A DNA stretch of 64,000 nucleotides, taken from Betaproteobacteria bacterium. GTDB lineage: Bacteria > Pseudomonadota > Gammaproteobacteria > Burkholderiales > Burkholderiaceae_E. The notes beneath the pieces are model-generated. The model saw only the letters and a program-made list of their open reading frames with translations. It ran no database searches and had not been told where the DNA came from. The DNA lies in assembly GCA_016868375.1 (NCBI GenBank), contig VGHA01000001.1:22686-86685 (forward strand). Direction: 5' to 3'. Positions 38,728 to 49,340 of the stretch are shown here, piece after piece (position 1 is the stretch's first letter; every line of letters begins with the position of its first letter). Position numbers and translations under genes: made by a program.

Positions 38728-40014
38728 ATGGGCACGATGTTCCTGTTGTTTGCCGCGGTGCTGCTGCTGGTACTGATCAACATTCCGATTGCAGTATCAC
38801 TCGGCATCGTCTCAGTCATTGCCATGCTGGTTACGCAGGGCACTGACTCACTGCCAAACGTTGCGCTCGTCATTTATAACGGCGCTACCAACTTTCCGCT
38901 GCTAGCCATCCCGCTGTTCATCCTGGCTGGCGCCATCATGAACGCGTCCGGCATTTCACAGCGGCTGATCGCGTTCGCAGGGGCATTGTTCGGTTGGGTC
39001 AGGGGCGGTCTCGCGCATGTGTCGATCGGCGCTTCGCTGTTCTTTGCTGAGATTTCCGGCTCAGCGGTTGCAGATGTTGCAGCGCTCGGATCGATCCTGA
39101 TTCCTGGGATGAAGGAAAAGGGCTACCCCGCACCGTACGCTGCAGCGGCGATGTCTTCTGCAGCCACCCTCGCCGTGATTATTCCGCCTTCAATCCCGAT
39201 GATCCTCTATGCCGTCATGGCAGAGGCATCCGTGGTTCAACTGTTTGTCGCGGGCATCGTGCCTGGCCTGATCGGCGCGTTCGGCCTGATGTTGGTCGCC
39301 AGCTTTCTCGCCCATCGCTACAACCTGCCAAGCGACGAACGTTTCTCACTCCGCCGCGTAATTGAAACCGGTCGCCAGGCGTTCTGGGCATTTCTGCTGC
39401 CCATCATCATTCTTGGCGGCATCTTTGGCGGCATCGTGACCGCCACCGAAGGCGCAGCCCTGGCCGTGGTGGCCGCACTATTCGTAGGACTGGTCATTTA
39501 CCGGGAACTCGATCTGAAGACGCTTCGGGCTGCAGTGGTTGAAGGCGGCATTCAAACCGCGGTGGTCATGCTGCTCGTTGCGACCAGCGCGCTGCTTGGC
39601 GCATATCTCACCGAGATGCAGTCACCGCAGGCGCTCGCCCGCGCTGTGTCCGAGTTCACCAACAACAAATGGCTGATACTCGCGCTTCTCAACGTGCTGT
39701 TTCTTTTTCTGGGGATGTTTCTGCATTCAGCGGCAGCCATCATCCTGGTGGTACCTATCGTGATGCCATTGGTACGTGCGGCGGGCATCGATCCTGTTCA
39801 CTTTGGACTCATCGTTACCATCAACCTTGGAATCGGCCAGCAAACGCCCCCTGTCGCCAGCGTTTTGATGGTGGCCAGTTCAATTGCCAAAGCGTCGGTA
39901 TGGGACGTCACCCGCGTGAACGTGTGGTTCATCGGAATTCTGCTGATCGTGCTGATGCTGGTCACCTACGTACCGATTACCGGGATGGGATTGGTGGAGG
40001 CGCTCTACCGATAA
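38728..40014 (+). CDS. TRAP transporter large permease (DctM family)
   Basis: NFPLLAIPLFILAGAIMNASGISQRLIAFAGALFGWVRGGLAHVSIGASLFFAEISGSAVADVAALGSILIPGM. Confidence 0.95.
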   Translation: MGTMFLLFAAVLLLVLINIPIAVSLGIVSVIAMLVTQGTDSLPNVALVIYNGATNFPLLAIPLFILAGAIMNASGISQRLIAFAGALFGWVRGGLAHVSIGASLFFAEISGSAVADVAALGSILIPGMKEKGYPAPYAAAAMSSAATLAVIIPPSIPMILYAVMAEASVVQLFVAGIVPGLIGAFGLMLVASFLAHRYNLPSDERFSLRRVIETGRQAFWAFLLPIIILGGIFGGIVTATEGAALAVVAALFVGLVIYRELDLKTLRAAVVEGGIQTAVVMLLVATSALLGAYLTEMQSPQALARAVSEFTNNKWLILALLNVLFLFLGMFLHSAAAIILVVPIVMPLVRAAGIDPVHFGLIVTINLGIGQQTPPVASVLMVASSIAKASVWDVTRVNVWFIGILLIVLMLVTYVPITGMGLVEALYR

Positions 40015-40065
40015 CTGCTGCGTCGGCTGCAGTTGCAGCAGCAATGCATTGCCTGACAGGCGTGT

Positions 40066-40698
40066 TTATTTGGTCCCGAAAATTCTGTCCCCGGCATCAC
40101 CCAGCCCCGGCACGATGTATCCGTGCTCGTTTAGCTGCCGATCGATTGCTGCGGTGTACACCGGCACATCAGGGTGGTGTTGATGGAAATTCGCCAGGCC
40201 CTCTGGTGCGGCCAGCAGGCACACGAAGCGGATGGAGCGAGGCTTGGTCGCGCGGATCCTGTCAACCGAAGCAACCGCTGAGTTGCCGGTGGCCAGCATC
40301 GGGTCAAGCACGATGACATCGCGCTCGCCCATGTCATGCGGCACTTTGAAGTAGTACTCCACTGCGTTCAAGGTTTCCGGATCTCGAAACAGGCCCACAT
40401 GCCCTACCCGCGCGCTGGGTACCACCTCGAGCATGCCATCGAGAAACCCCTGCCCCGCCCGCATGATCGCCACCAGCACAATCTTCTTGCCGTCGATGGT
40501 CGGCGCCTGCATCGCCTCAAGCGGCGTTTCAACGGTAATCATCTGGACCGGCATGTCCCGCAACACCTCATAGGCCATCAGAATGCCGATCTCATGCAGA
40601 AGCCTGCGAAAGCTGTTGGTGCTGGTGTCCTTGCGACGCATCAGCGTGAGCTTGTGCTGAATGAGCGGATGCGTCAGGTGGTGAACCAAATCAGTCAT
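40066..40698 (-). CDS. upp: Uracil phosphoribosyltransferase
   Basis: [39 protein letters not shown]...[13 protein letters not shown] (as [10 protein letters not shown])...[46 protein letters not shown]. Confidence 0.97.
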   Translation of the reverse strand: MTDLVHHLTHPLIQHKLTLMRRKDTSTNSFRRLLHEIGILMAYEVLRDMPVQMITVETPLEAMQAPTIDGKKIVLVAIMRAGQGFLDGMLEVVPSARVGHVGLFRDPETLNAVEYYFKVPHDMGERDVIVLDPMLATGNSAVASVDRIRATKPRSIRFVCLLAAPEGLANFHQHHPDVPVYTAAIDRQLNEHGYIVPGLGDAGDRIFGTK

Positions 40699-40740
40699 GT
40701 CGGGTCACTCCGAGGGTCTTGAGTACAGAAGCTGCTCGGG

Positions 40741-41052
40741 CTACCCGAACCGAAGCGAGCGTAGCCCCACCGTGCGATCGATGATCAGCACCACCAGCAG
40801 CGTCATCACGATGCTGACACTGGATACCGCAGCCGCGGTCGGATCGAAATCCCAGCGCAGATAGTCGAACAATTGCAATGGCAGCGTGGTCATTCCTACC
40901 CCCTTCAACAGCAGCGAAAGGTTGAAGAGGTCAAACGAAATAATGAAGGCAAACAGTGCGCCAGTAATCAGCCCTGGCTTGATAAGCGGCAGCGTGATGC
41001 GCCTGAAACAGGTCCATGGGCCGGCACCCAGGCTACGACCTGTGGGCCCCAT
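40741..41052 (-). pseudogene. Truncated ABC transporter permease (PotC-like), C-terminal fragment only
   Basis: 103 aa; [47 protein letters not shown] is the permease EAA-loop and C-terminal TM region. Homology stops at the terminator next to tRNA-Pro. Confidence 0.7.
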
Positions 41053-41071
41053 GTGTGCGTGGCTGAAAAGA

Positions 41072-41107
41072 AAACGGGCCAGATCCCTCGTGAGGACTGG
41101 CCCGTTT
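41072..41107 (-). terminator. Rho-independent terminator downstream of tRNA-Pro
   Basis: Perfect 11-bp stem AAACGGGCCAG (41072-41082) / CTGGCCCGTTT (41097-41107), T-rich tail on the minus strand. Confidence 0.85.
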
Positions 41108-41113
41108 GATGCG

Positions 41114-41190
41114 TGGTCGGGGTGGCGGGATTCGAACTCGCGACCCCTTGCACCCCATGCAAGTGCGCTACCAGGCTGCGCTACACCCCG
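41114..41190 (-). tRNA. tRNA-Pro (anticodon GGG)
   Basis: Minus strand CGGGGTGTAGCGCAGCCTGGTAGCGCACTTGCATGGGGTGCAAGGGGTCGCGAGTTCGAATCCCGCCACCCCGACCA; anticodon stem-loop CTTGC-ATGGGGT-GCAAG; encoded CCA. Confidence 0.96.
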
Positions 41191-41205
41191 AAGACCAAGA
41201 TTATA

Positions 41206-41724
41206 TCAGCGAAGCAGCTCGAGCGCCTGCTGAAGTGCCTCGCGCACAGAACGATGACCGTCAAACGGGTCAAGCGCGAACGGAAGGCTTGGCTGCTGAG
41301 CGTTGTCACGCGTGACGATGACCGCTGCGGCCTCTGGCGCTGCGAAGGCCGCGGAAGGCGCTGCCAGGGAATTGGGTTTCGCCGAAACCTGGCTGGCTGT
41401 CGGATCGAGAATCGCGTCATCGGCCTCATCAACCAGCCGAGCCCGGCTGCTACCGGCCTCACCTAACCGGTTTCTCGCGCCGTTGATGGTGAAGCCCTCC
41501 TCGTAAAGCAGTTCGCGGATACGGCGCACCAGCAGCACCTCATGGTGCTGGTAATAGCGGCGGTTACCGCGGCGCTTCATCGGACGAAGCTGACTGAACT
41601 CCTGCTCCCAGTACCGCAGCACATGGGGCTTCACCCCGCAAAGATCGCTGACTTCGCCGATCGTGAAATAGCGCTTGGCCGGGATCGGCGGAAGCGCCAC
41701 TTTGGCATCAGATTTGCCGTTCAT
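41206..41724 (-). CDS. MerR family transcriptional regulator
   Basis: [71 protein letters not shown]; adjacent to ihfA. Confidence 0.93.
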   Translation of the reverse strand: MNGKSDAKVALPPIPAKRYFTIGEVSDLCGVKPHVLRYWEQEFSQLRPMKRRGNRRYYQHHEVLLVRRIRELLYEEGFTINGARNRLGEAGSSRARLVDEADDAILDPTASQVSAKPNSLAAPSAAFAAPEAAAVIVTRDNAQQPSLPFALDPFDGHRSVREALQQALELLR

Positions 41725-41796
41725 CAGGTCAGCGTGTGGTAAGGAGAACCGAAGGATTGGACAGGCAGAGATGACTCACACAGACAGGGCGCAGAC

Positions 41797-42246
41797 TCAA
41801 GCCGCGCCATCCCCCAGTTCAATCTGAGCCTTGAGCTTCTGGCTTGCATGAAAAGTGACCACACGCCGCGCGGAAATCGGGATTGCCTCGCCGGTTTTCG
41901 GGTTACGACCCGGGCGCTGCGGTTTGTCGCGCAACTGAAAATTTCCAAAACCCGAGAGCTTGACTGACTCACCTCGAACGAGCGCGTCGCGAATTTCCTC
42001 GAAGAACGTTTCGACCATGTCCTTCGCCTCTCGCTTGTTCAGGCCGACGCGTTCGAAAAGCATTTCGGAGAGTTCGGCCTTGGTGAGCGTGAACGCAGGA
42101 CCAAACGACACCGGCTCAAAGGACAGCACGCCCGCATCGGCCAATCGGCTGTCTGCAGTCGTTGGGGTGGTTGACTCGGCCTCGACCGCCCCGGCAACTG
42201 CGGTCTCGGGGTCTGCCTGACCGAACGCATGGTTCGTTTGCATCAT
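41797..42246 (-). CDS. ihfA: Integration host factor subunit alpha with an N-terminal extension
   Basis: [87 protein letters not shown]; downstream of pheT. Confidence 0.95.
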   Translation of the reverse strand: MMQTNHAFGQADPETAVAGAVEAESTTPTTADSRLADAGVLSFEPVSFGPAFTLTKAELSEMLFERVGLNKREAKDMVETFFEEIRDALVRGESVKLSGFGNFQLRDKPQRPGRNPKTGEAIPISARRVVTFHASQKLKAQIELGDGAA

Positions 42247-42253
42247 GTTTTCT

Positions 42254-44656
42254 CTAGCTACCCGCGCGAAGCCGGGCGCCCAGCAGCCGCTCAGCCCGTC
42301 CGACCACCACCTGTACCGCGCGCTGCGCCTCCGCGTCACTCAGCGTGCGGGAAGTATCTTGCATACGCAACCTGAAAGCAAGGCTTTTTTCCTTATTTTC
42401 CAAGCCCTTACCGCGGTACTCATCGAACAGGAAGACCTGCTGGATAATGGCCGCATCGGTCTCCTCGCGAGCGGCATCGGCAATAGTCTGCTTAACTTTC
42501 GCGGCAGGCGTATCGATGGCAACGATCAGCGCAATATCGCGAAGCACCGGCGGAAACTTGGACAGTTCGGTGTGGGTGGCAACCGCGCGTGTGCGCAAGC
42601 ACTCAAGGTCGATCTCGAACAGGACAGGCGCCGATGGAAGCTCAAGCTGTTGCTGCAGGGCCGGGTGAAGTTCACCGACAACACCCACGGCCACGCCATT
42701 CAGGAGCACATGTCCGCACCGCCCCGGGTGCAGCGCCGGATGCGACCCGGCAACCACCGTCAGCCCAACCGAGCCGCCGAGCGCGAGCAGGTCAGCCTTG
42801 ATGTCGAAGAAATCGACAACCCGATGCGGCCAGCCCCATTGCTCGGGCGCCACCGATCCAAGCGCCAGCGCTGCCACGCGCCACGGTTGCGCGATACCCG
42901 GTACGGCAAGCGGCCCGCCCTGCACCGATGCATCAGGCGCAAATACCCGACCCACCTCAAACATCCGCACACGGGATGCCTTTCGGTTCAGGTTGGCTCG
43001 CAGCGTCTCGATCAACCCACCCCAGAGGGTGGTGCGCATCACATCCATCTGTGCCGCGATCGGATTCAACAGCTTGACCGGCGCCGTCCCAGACAGCTTC
43101 TGGTCAAGCGTTGACTCAACGAAGCTGTAGGTGATGATTTCCTGATAATCGCGAGCCGCGAGCGCCTGCTTGATCGCCAGCACCGGGCGCCGCGCTTCGG
43201 GCTCTGGCCGCATGGCCGAGGGTGCGCGCGGCGGCCTCAAAGGCAGTCGATCAAAGCCCCACACCCTGGCGACTTCCTCGATCAGGTCTTCTTCGATCTG
43301 AAGGTCAAAGCGATGCGAGGGCGGCGTGACGATGAATGTGTCGCCATCACGCTCGTAAGCCAACCTGAGACGCGATAGCGCGTCTGCGATATCAGCGTCA
43401 CCGAGCGGGGCGCCGATGATCTTACGTGCGCGATCGACGCGCAGCGCAACCGGTGCGCGCTCGGGCAACGCGAGAATGGTGTCATCGATCGGGCCCGCCC
43501 GGCCACCGCAGATCTCGAGGATCAGCTGGCTGATTCGCTCGATGTGCGCAACCGTGGTGCTGGCATCCACACCCCGTTCAAAACGCGACCCCGCTTCGGT
43601 ACTGAAGTTGTAGCGTCGGGCGCGGCCGGCAACCGCCTGCGGCCACCAGAATGCCGCTTCCAGATAAATGTCCTTCGTGTCGTCGGACACCGCTGTAGCG
43701 TTGCCGCCCATGATGCCCGCCAGACTTTCAACCTGATGCTCGTCAGCAATCACGCCGACATCGGCATCGAGTGAAATGGTTTGGCCGTTGAGCAGTTCAA
43801 GTGATTCGCCCTGTCGCGCCCAACGAACCGTTAAACCGCCCTGAATACGCGCCAGATCAAACACGTGCGAGGGCCGTCCAAGTTCAAGCATCACGTAGTT
43901 GGAGATGTCGACCAGTGCAGACACGCTTCGCTGCCCTGCCCGCTCCAGCCTGCGACGCATCCAGCCTGGCGTGGCTGCGCGCGCATTGACGCCGCGAATG
44001 ATTCGCCCGGAAAAGCGACCGCAAAGATCGGGCGCTGCGATCTGAACCGGCAGCCGATCTGCGAGGGTGACCGGTACCGGAATGAACTCGGGCTCATGAA
44101 GGGTGGCTCCCGACAGCGCAGCCACTTCACGAGCCACGCCGATCATGCTCATGCAGTGGGCGAGGTTCGGTGTCAGTTTGAGCAGCCACACGCTTTCGTT
44201 CAGCTCAAGCCAGTCCCGCAGCGACTGGCCAACCGGCGCATCACCATCGAGCGCGAGCAGGCCGGCGTGGTCTTCCGAAAGACCCAGTTCGCGCGCTGAG
44301 CACAACATCCCCTGGCTTTCGACACCGCGCATGACCGTAGGCTTGATCGTCAATCCGCCGGGCAGAACAGCTCCGGGCAGCGCGCAAGGCACGCGCATGC
44401 CCTCGGCAACGTTGGGCGCGCCGCATACGATGGTCGACGTTGCGCCGCCCGTATCGACTTCGCACACCCTGAGCCGATCGGCGTTCGGATGCTGTTTGAC
44501 AGAACGAACCTGTGCGACCACCACGCGATCGAACGGCGGCGCAGCGGTGGCGGATTCCTCAACTTCGAGTCCGGCCATGGTGAGCCGCTCGGCAATGGTT
44601 TGGGCTGACCAGTCAGTGGCGACGAAACTGCGCAGCCAGCTCTCGGGAACGCGCAT
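42254..44656 (-). CDS. pheT: Phenylalanine--tRNA ligase subunit beta
   Basis: 800 aa; [33 protein letters not shown]...[25 protein letters not shown]. Confidence 0.97.
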   Translation of the reverse strand: MRVPESWLRSFVATDWSAQTIAERLTMAGLEVEESATAAPPFDRVVVAQVRSVKQHPNADRLRVCEVDTGGATSTIVCGAPNVAEGMRVPCALPGAVLPGGLTIKPTVMRGVESQGMLCSARELGLSEDHAGLLALDGDAPVGQSLRDWLELNESVWLLKLTPNLAHCMSMIGVAREVAALSGATLHEPEFIPVPVTLADRLPVQIAAPDLCGRFSGRIIRGVNARAATPGWMRRRLERAGQRSVSALVDISNYVMLELGRPSHVFDLARIQGGLTVRWARQGESLELLNGQTISLDADVGVIADEHQVESLAGIMGGNATAVSDDTKDIYLEAAFWWPQAVAGRARRYNFSTEAGSRFERGVDASTTVAHIERISQLILEICGGRAGPIDDTILALPERAPVALRVDRARKIIGAPLGDADIADALSRLRLAYERDGDTFIVTPPSHRFDLQIEEDLIEEVARVWGFDRLPLRPPRAPSAMRPEPEARRPVLAIKQALAARDYQEIITYSFVESTLDQKLSGTAPVKLLNPIAAQMDVMRTTLWGGLIETLRANLNRKASRVRMFEVGRVFAPDASVQGGPLAVPGIAQPWRVAALALGSVAPEQWGWPHRVVDFFDIKADLLALGGSVGLTVVAGSHPALHPGRCGHVLLNGVAVGVVGELHPALQQQLELPSAPVLFEIDLECLRTRAVATHTELSKFPPVLRDIALIVAIDTPAAKVKQTIADAAREETDAAIIQQVFLFDEYRGKGLENKEKSLAFRLRMQDTSRTLSDAEAQRAVQVVVGRAERLLGARLRAGS

Positions 44657-44667
44657 TCGCGATAATC

Positions 44668-45672
44668 CTATCGGTTGAACTGCTGCAGGAAGCGCAGATC
44701 GTTTTCATAAAAGAGCCGCAGGTCACCAATGCCGTACCGCAGCATGGCCAGGCGCTCAATGCCTGAGCCGAAAGCGAACCCGACCCATCGCTCCGGGTCA
44801 AGGCCAAAGTTGCGAACCACATTGGGATGGACCTGCCCCGAACCGCTCACCTCGAGCCAACGCCCGGCGAGCGGGCCATCTGGGAACCGGATATCGATCT
44901 CGGCCGATGGCTCGGTGAATGGGAAGTACGACGGGCGGAACCGTACATCGAGCGAGTCGGTCTCAAAGAAGCGCCGCAGGAAATCGGAGTAGACGCTTTT
45001 CAGATCGGCAAAGCTGATGTCTTCGTCGATCCACAGACCTTCGAACTGATGGAACATCGGCGAGTGCGTCGCATCGGAATCAACACGGTAGGTCTTGCCC
45101 GGTGCGATGACCCGGATCGGCGGCGGATGCATGCGTGCATAGCGCACCTGAACTGGCGACGTATGCGTTCGCAACAGCAAGCCGCCCTCGACGTAAAAGG
45201 TGTCGTGCATCGAACGCGCAGGATGGTTTTCCGGCGTGTTCAACGCAGTGAAATTGAAAAAATCTTCCTCGATCTCGGGCCCGTCTGCCACGTCAAAACC
45301 GATGGAATGGAAGATGGCCTCGATCCGAGCAATGGTGAGCGTGATGGGATGCAGCCCGCCTGCGCCAATGCCGCGACCGGGCAGCGTGACATCAATGGCT
45401 TCCTGCGCAAGCCGGGCCTCGAGCTGGGCTCGTGCAATCTCCGCCTCACGAGCATTCACCAGTGCTTCGATGGTCTGCTTGGCAACATTCAGTTCGCGTC
45501 CAGCCGCCGCCTTCTGCTCACCACTAAGGGAGGACAGCGACTTCATCCGCACAGTCAGACTGCCATCGCGACCAACGAATCGCGCCTTGGCGTTAGCCAG
45601 AGACGCCGAGTCTGACGCGTCGGCAAGCTCCCGCCGGGCCTGCTCGACCAGGTCGGACAGTGAAGATTCCAT
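44668..45672 (-). CDS. pheS: Phenylalanine--tRNA ligase subunit alpha
   Basis: [60 protein letters not shown]...[34 protein letters not shown]. Confidence 0.98.
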   Translation of the reverse strand: MESSLSDLVEQARRELADASDSASLANAKARFVGRDGSLTVRMKSLSSLSGEQKAAAGRELNVAKQTIEALVNAREAEIARAQLEARLAQEAIDVTLPGRGIGAGGLHPITLTIARIEAIFHSIGFDVADGPEIEEDFFNFTALNTPENHPARSMHDTFYVEGGLLLRTHTSPVQVRYARMHPPPIRVIAPGKTYRVDSDATHSPMFHQFEGLWIDEDISFADLKSVYSDFLRRFFETDSLDVRFRPSYFPFTEPSAEIDIRFPDGPLAGRWLEVSGSGQVHPNVVRNFGLDPERWVGFAFGSGIERLAMLRYGIGDLRLFYENDLRFLQQFNR

Positions 45673-45807
45673 TCGGGTTCGACTCCTGGAACGACGGTGC
45701 CCCGTTCCGTGTCACGAGAAGCGCAATCGGGCGACGAGCGCCCGCCACACAGTCGGACGCGCTGCACGGGCCAGCCCTAAAGCTGACCCGCACCAGCGCC
45801 GACCCGT

Positions 45808-46167
45808 TCAGGCAGCGAGCGCTGCCTTGGCCTGCCCGACGATGGTCGCGAACGCGGCCTTATCGTTAACGGCCAGTTCGGCAAGAACCTTGCGGTCAAG
45901 GCCGATCGAGGCGCGGTTCAAGCCGTTGATGAGGCGGCTGTAGCTCAGGCCATGCTCACGGGATGCCGCATTGATGCGGGCAATCCAGAGCGCGCGAAAC
46001 ACCCGCTTGCGATTGCGACGATCGCGGTAAGCGTACTGCCCAGCTCGCATGACAGCCTGTTTGGCAATGCGGAAAACATTGCCACGACGTCCGCGATAAC
46101 CCTTGGCAAGCGCCAGTACTTTCTTGTGGCGCGCGCGCGCCGTGACTCCACGTTTAACTCGAGGCAT
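45808..46167 (-). CDS. rplT: 50S ribosomal protein L20
   Basis: [55 protein letters not shown]. Confidence 0.98.
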   Translation of the reverse strand: MPRVKRGVTARARHKKVLALAKGYRGRRGNVFRIAKQAVMRAGQYAYRDRRNRKRVFRALWIARINAASREHGLSYSRLINGLNRASIGLDRKVLAELAVNDKAAFATIVGQAKAALAA

Positions 46168-46177
46168 CGCGCGCTCC

Positions 46178-46375
46178 TTATGCGTAAGGCAGCATGGCCT
46201 TCACGGAGGCCATGTTCGTGCTGTGCACGCCCTCGGTTCCGCGCAGCTGCCGCTTGTTCTTGGTGGTTTTCTTGGTGAGGATGTGGCGTTTGAACGCCTG
46301 TCCGCGCTTGACGCTGCCGGAGCCGCGCACGCGGAAGCGCTTCGCAGCGCTTTTCTTGGTTTTCATCTTGGGCAT
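46178..46375 (-). CDS. rpmI: 50S ribosomal protein L35
   Basis: [65 protein letters not shown]. Confidence 0.98.
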   Translation of the reverse strand: MPKMKTKKSAAKRFRVRGSGSVKRGQAFKRHILTKKTTKNKRQLRGTEGVHSTNMASVKAMLPYA

Positions 46376-46504
46376 GATTGCCGTCCGATTTCCTTTTTAT
46401 GCCTTGCAAGGTGTCCGGCAAAACGCCAGAACTTGGGAACCCGCTCGGCTTCTTCACGCCGCCCCCGTTGGGGAGCTGCAGTGATTTTTTGATCGCCCTG
46501 AACG

Positions 46505-47044
46505 CTACTTTTTGCGCTTGGGTGCGATCACCATGATCATCTGACGCCCTTCAAGCTTGGGCATCTGCTCGACCATGGCCATATCATCCAGCTCGGTACG
46601 GATGCGGTCGAGCAGCCGTACGCCAAATTCCTGGTGCGCCATTTCACGGCCCCGGAAGCGCAAGGTGATTTTCGCCTTGTCACCATCTTCCAGAAAACGC
46701 TTCACGTTGCGCATCTTGACCAGATAGTCGCCCTCGTCTGTGCCAGGCCGGAACTTGACTTCTTTGACCTGGATGATTTTCTGCTTGAGCCGCGCATCGT
46801 GAGCACGCTTCTGTTCCTGATACTTGAACTTGCCGTAGTCCATGAGACGACAGACCGGCGGGGTGGCGGTTGGCGCGATTTCAACCAGATCGACGTCTGA
46901 TTCTTCTGCCATTCGCAGCGCCTCGCGGGTGCTGACGATACCGATCGGCTCATTTTCCGGGCCGATCAACCGAATTTCAGGAACATTGATTTCGCCGTTG
47001 ATGCGATGTTCGCGTTCAGCGACGAGGGGCGCTCTTGTAACGAT
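46505..47044 (-). CDS. infC: Translation initiation factor IF-3, probable ATC start
   Basis: [71 protein letters not shown]-like GGAGGA upstream of ATC at 47042-47044 (the ORF track starts further upstream, at TTG, 47065). Confidence 0.93.
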   Translation of the reverse strand: MVTRAPLVAEREHRINGEINVPEIRLIGPENEPIGIVSTREALRMAEESDVDLVEIAPTATPPVCRLMDYGKFKYQEQKRAHDARLKQKIIQVKEVKFRPGTDEGDYLVKMRNVKRFLEDGDKAKITLRFRGREMAHQEFGVRLLDRIRTELDDMAMVEQMPKLEGRQMIMVIAPKRKK

Positions 47045-47146
47045 GCTGGGATCCTCCGCAACCAAAAAACAAACGACCGTGCATGACGCGTATGCCGGTA
47101 TGCCCGCACCAGCGAAGCGATACCGCGTCGCTGAGCCGGACCAGCA

Positions 47147-49066
47147 TCACTGCGGCTGACCGACCTTGGCACCAACCTCATGGCCAAGGCGTTCAACGAA
47201 CGCCTCAACCGACATGGAGCCCAGATCAAGCCCGCCGCGCGCACGCACGGCCACCATGCCAGCCTGCCGCTCCTTATCGCCTACGACGAGCAGGTAAGGA
47301 AGCTTTTGCAAGCTGTTTTCTCGGATTTTATAGTTGATCTTCTCATTCCGCAAATCGCACTCCACCCTAAACCCTTGTTTTTTCAGCGCTTGTGCAACAT
47401 CTCGCGCGTACTCAGCCTGGGCGTCGGTGATAGTGAGAATCATGGCCTGCACTGGGGCGAGCCACATCGGCAGCGCGCCGGCATGATTTTCAATCAGGAT
47501 GCCGATAAAACGCTCAAGTGAGCCGACGATCGCACGATGCAGCATGACCGGATGCCGGCGCGTGTTGTCTTCAGCCACATACTCGGCGCCCAGCCGCTGC
47601 GGCATGTTGAAGTCAACCTGCATGGTGCCGCACTGCCAGGGTCGCCCCAACGCGTCTTTTAGCGTGTACTCAATCTTGGGGCCGTAGAACGCGCCGTCGC
47701 CGGGTGCGATGACAAAGTCGACTCCCGAGCGGCGCAAACTTTCCATCAAAGCATGCTCGGCACGATCCCATAGTGCATCGTCACCCACACGCTTTTCCGG
47801 ACGCGTGGCAACCTTGTAAAGAATCTGATTGAAGCCAAAGTCGCGGTACACCTTGTGCAGCAGCTCGGTGTAGGCCACGCACTCATCCAGAATCTGATCT
47901 TCGGTACAGAAGATGTGGCCATCGTCCTGCACAAACCCGCGTACCCGCATGATGCCGTGTAAGGCGCCAGATGGCTCATTGCGATGGCAGTTACCAAACT
48001 CACCATAGCGAAGCGGCAGATCGCGATAGCTCCGAAGCGCCGAGTTGTACACCTGAACATGCCCCGGGCAGTTCATTGGCTTCACGGCGTAGTCGCGGTT
48101 TTCAGACGACGTCGTGAACATGTTGTCCTTGTAGTTTTCCCAGTGGCCGGAGCGCTCCCACAGGGTTCGGTCAAGAATTTGCGGGCAGCGCACTTCCTGG
48201 TAGCCGTTGTCCTGGTAGACCCGCCGCATGTACTGCTCCACCTGCTGCCAAAGGGTCCAGCCACGCGGGTGCCAGAACACCATACCGGGCGCGTTGTCCT
48301 GCATATGAAACAGATCAAGCTCGCGACCCAGCCGGCGGTGGTCGCGCCGCTCGGCTTCTTCGAGCATGTGCAGATAGGCATCCTGGTCTTCCCTCTTGGC
48401 CCAGGCCGTGCCGTAAATGCGCTGAAGCATTTCGTTGCGGGAGTCACCGCGCCAATAGGCACCCGCAAGCTTCATCAGCTTGAACACCTTCAGCTTGCCG
48501 GTAGAGGGCACGTGCGGGCCGCGGCAAAGATCGATGAAGTTGCCCTCGCGATAAAGTCCGATCGGCTCGCCCGCCGGGATCGACGAGATGATCTCGGCTT
48601 TGTATTTTTCGCCGATTGATTCAAAAAACTTCACTGCGTCATCGCGCTGCCAGACCTCACGAGTGACTGGTTCGTCTTTCCGGGCAAGCTCGGCCATTTT
48701 TGCTTCGATCGCTTGCAGGTCTTCGGGCGTGAACGGGCGCTTGTACGAGAAGTCATAGTAAAAGCCGTTGTCGATCACAGGACCAATCGTGACCTGGGCA
48801 TCGGGAAACAGCGCTTTCACGGCATACGCCAGCAGGTGCGCGGTGGAATGGCGAATGATGTCGACACCGTCGGGATCGCGGTCGGTCACGATAGACAGCG
48901 TGGAATCGGCTTCGATGCGGTGCGAGGTGTCGACCAGCTGGCCATCCACCCTCCCGGCAAGCGCCGCTTTCGCAAGGCCTGCGCCAATGGATGCAGCCAC
49001 ATCGGCCACGGTGGGCGGGGCGGAAAACTGACGGCGCGAACCGTCGGGTAGCGTGATGGTGATCAT
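47147..49066 (-). CDS. thrS: Threonine--tRNA ligase
   Basis: 639 aa; [28 protein letters not shown]...[35 protein letters not shown]...[12 protein letters not shown]. Confidence 0.98.
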   Translation of the reverse strand: MITITLPDGSRRQFSAPPTVADVAASIGAGLAKAALAGRVDGQLVDTSHRIEADSTLSIVTDRDPDGVDIIRHSTAHLLAYAVKALFPDAQVTIGPVIDNGFYYDFSYKRPFTPEDLQAIEAKMAELARKDEPVTREVWQRDDAVKFFESIGEKYKAEIISSIPAGEPIGLYREGNFIDLCRGPHVPSTGKLKVFKLMKLAGAYWRGDSRNEMLQRIYGTAWAKREDQDAYLHMLEEAERRDHRRLGRELDLFHMQDNAPGMVFWHPRGWTLWQQVEQYMRRVYQDNGYQEVRCPQILDRTLWERSGHWENYKDNMFTTSSENRDYAVKPMNCPGHVQVYNSALRSYRDLPLRYGEFGNCHRNEPSGALHGIMRVRGFVQDDGHIFCTEDQILDECVAYTELLHKVYRDFGFNQILYKVATRPEKRVGDDALWDRAEHALMESLRRSGVDFVIAPGDGAFYGPKIEYTLKDALGRPWQCGTMQVDFNMPQRLGAEYVAEDNTRRHPVMLHRAIVGSLERFIGILIENHAGALPMWLAPVQAMILTITDAQAEYARDVAQALKKQGFRVECDLRNEKINYKIRENSLQKLPYLLVVGDKERQAGMVAVRARGGLDLGSMSVEAFVERLGHEVGAKVGQPQ

Positions 49067-49163
49067 GGGCGCTCGATGCGTCTGAAACGGTCGGGATTTT
49101 CCGACAGAAAGCGGCGCGCTCCAAACGGCTGCGCGCCTGGGCGTAGCGCAATCGACAACCGGA

Positions 49164-49193
49164 AAAAAGAAACGGGCCCCGAAGGACCCGTTT
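49164..49193 (-). terminator. Rho-independent terminator with UUCG loop downstream of tRNA-Val
   Basis: Minus strand AAACGGGTCC-TTCG-GGGCCCGTTT followed by CTTTTTT (10-bp stem with one G.U). Confidence 0.88.
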
Positions 49194-49202
49194 TCCGCAG
49201 CT

Positions 49203-49279
49203 TGGTAGGCGCGATTGGACTCGAACCAACGACCCCCACCATGTCAAGGTGGTGCTCTAACCAGCTGAGCTACGCGCCT
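49203..49279 (-). tRNA. tRNA-Val (anticodon GAC)
   Basis: Minus strand AGGCGCGTAGCTCAGCTGGTTAGAGCACCACCTTGACATGGTGGGGGTCGTTGGTTCGAGTCCAATCGCGCCTACCA; loop TTGACAT. Confidence 0.96.
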
Positions 49280-49340
49280 GCAGGCCGTCACTATAGCAGA
49301 GCGGCGCGCGCATCTCGATCAAGGCGTGCCGCGCGCGGGC

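Noticed and set aside
41114-41190. Possible attL/attR direct repeat of the tRNA-Pro 3' end
   Set aside because: No second copy of the tRNA 3' sequence was noticed in the window, so an island boundary is only suggested by the truncated permease.
42245-43114. 289-aa plus-strand ORF antisense to pheT
   Set aside because: Shadow frame of a conserved housekeeping gene.
44827-45615. 262-aa plus-strand ORF antisense to pheS
   Set aside because: Shadow frame; no domain signal.
45673-45807. pheST attenuator or leader peptide between rplT and pheS
   Set aside because: No Phe-rich short ORF with a following terminator could be read in the 135-bp gap.
41072-49193. Similar AAACGGG...CCCGTTT hairpins near both tRNAs considered as a dispersed repeat element
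   Set aside because: Loops and stems differ; each is explained as an ordinary rho-independent terminator.
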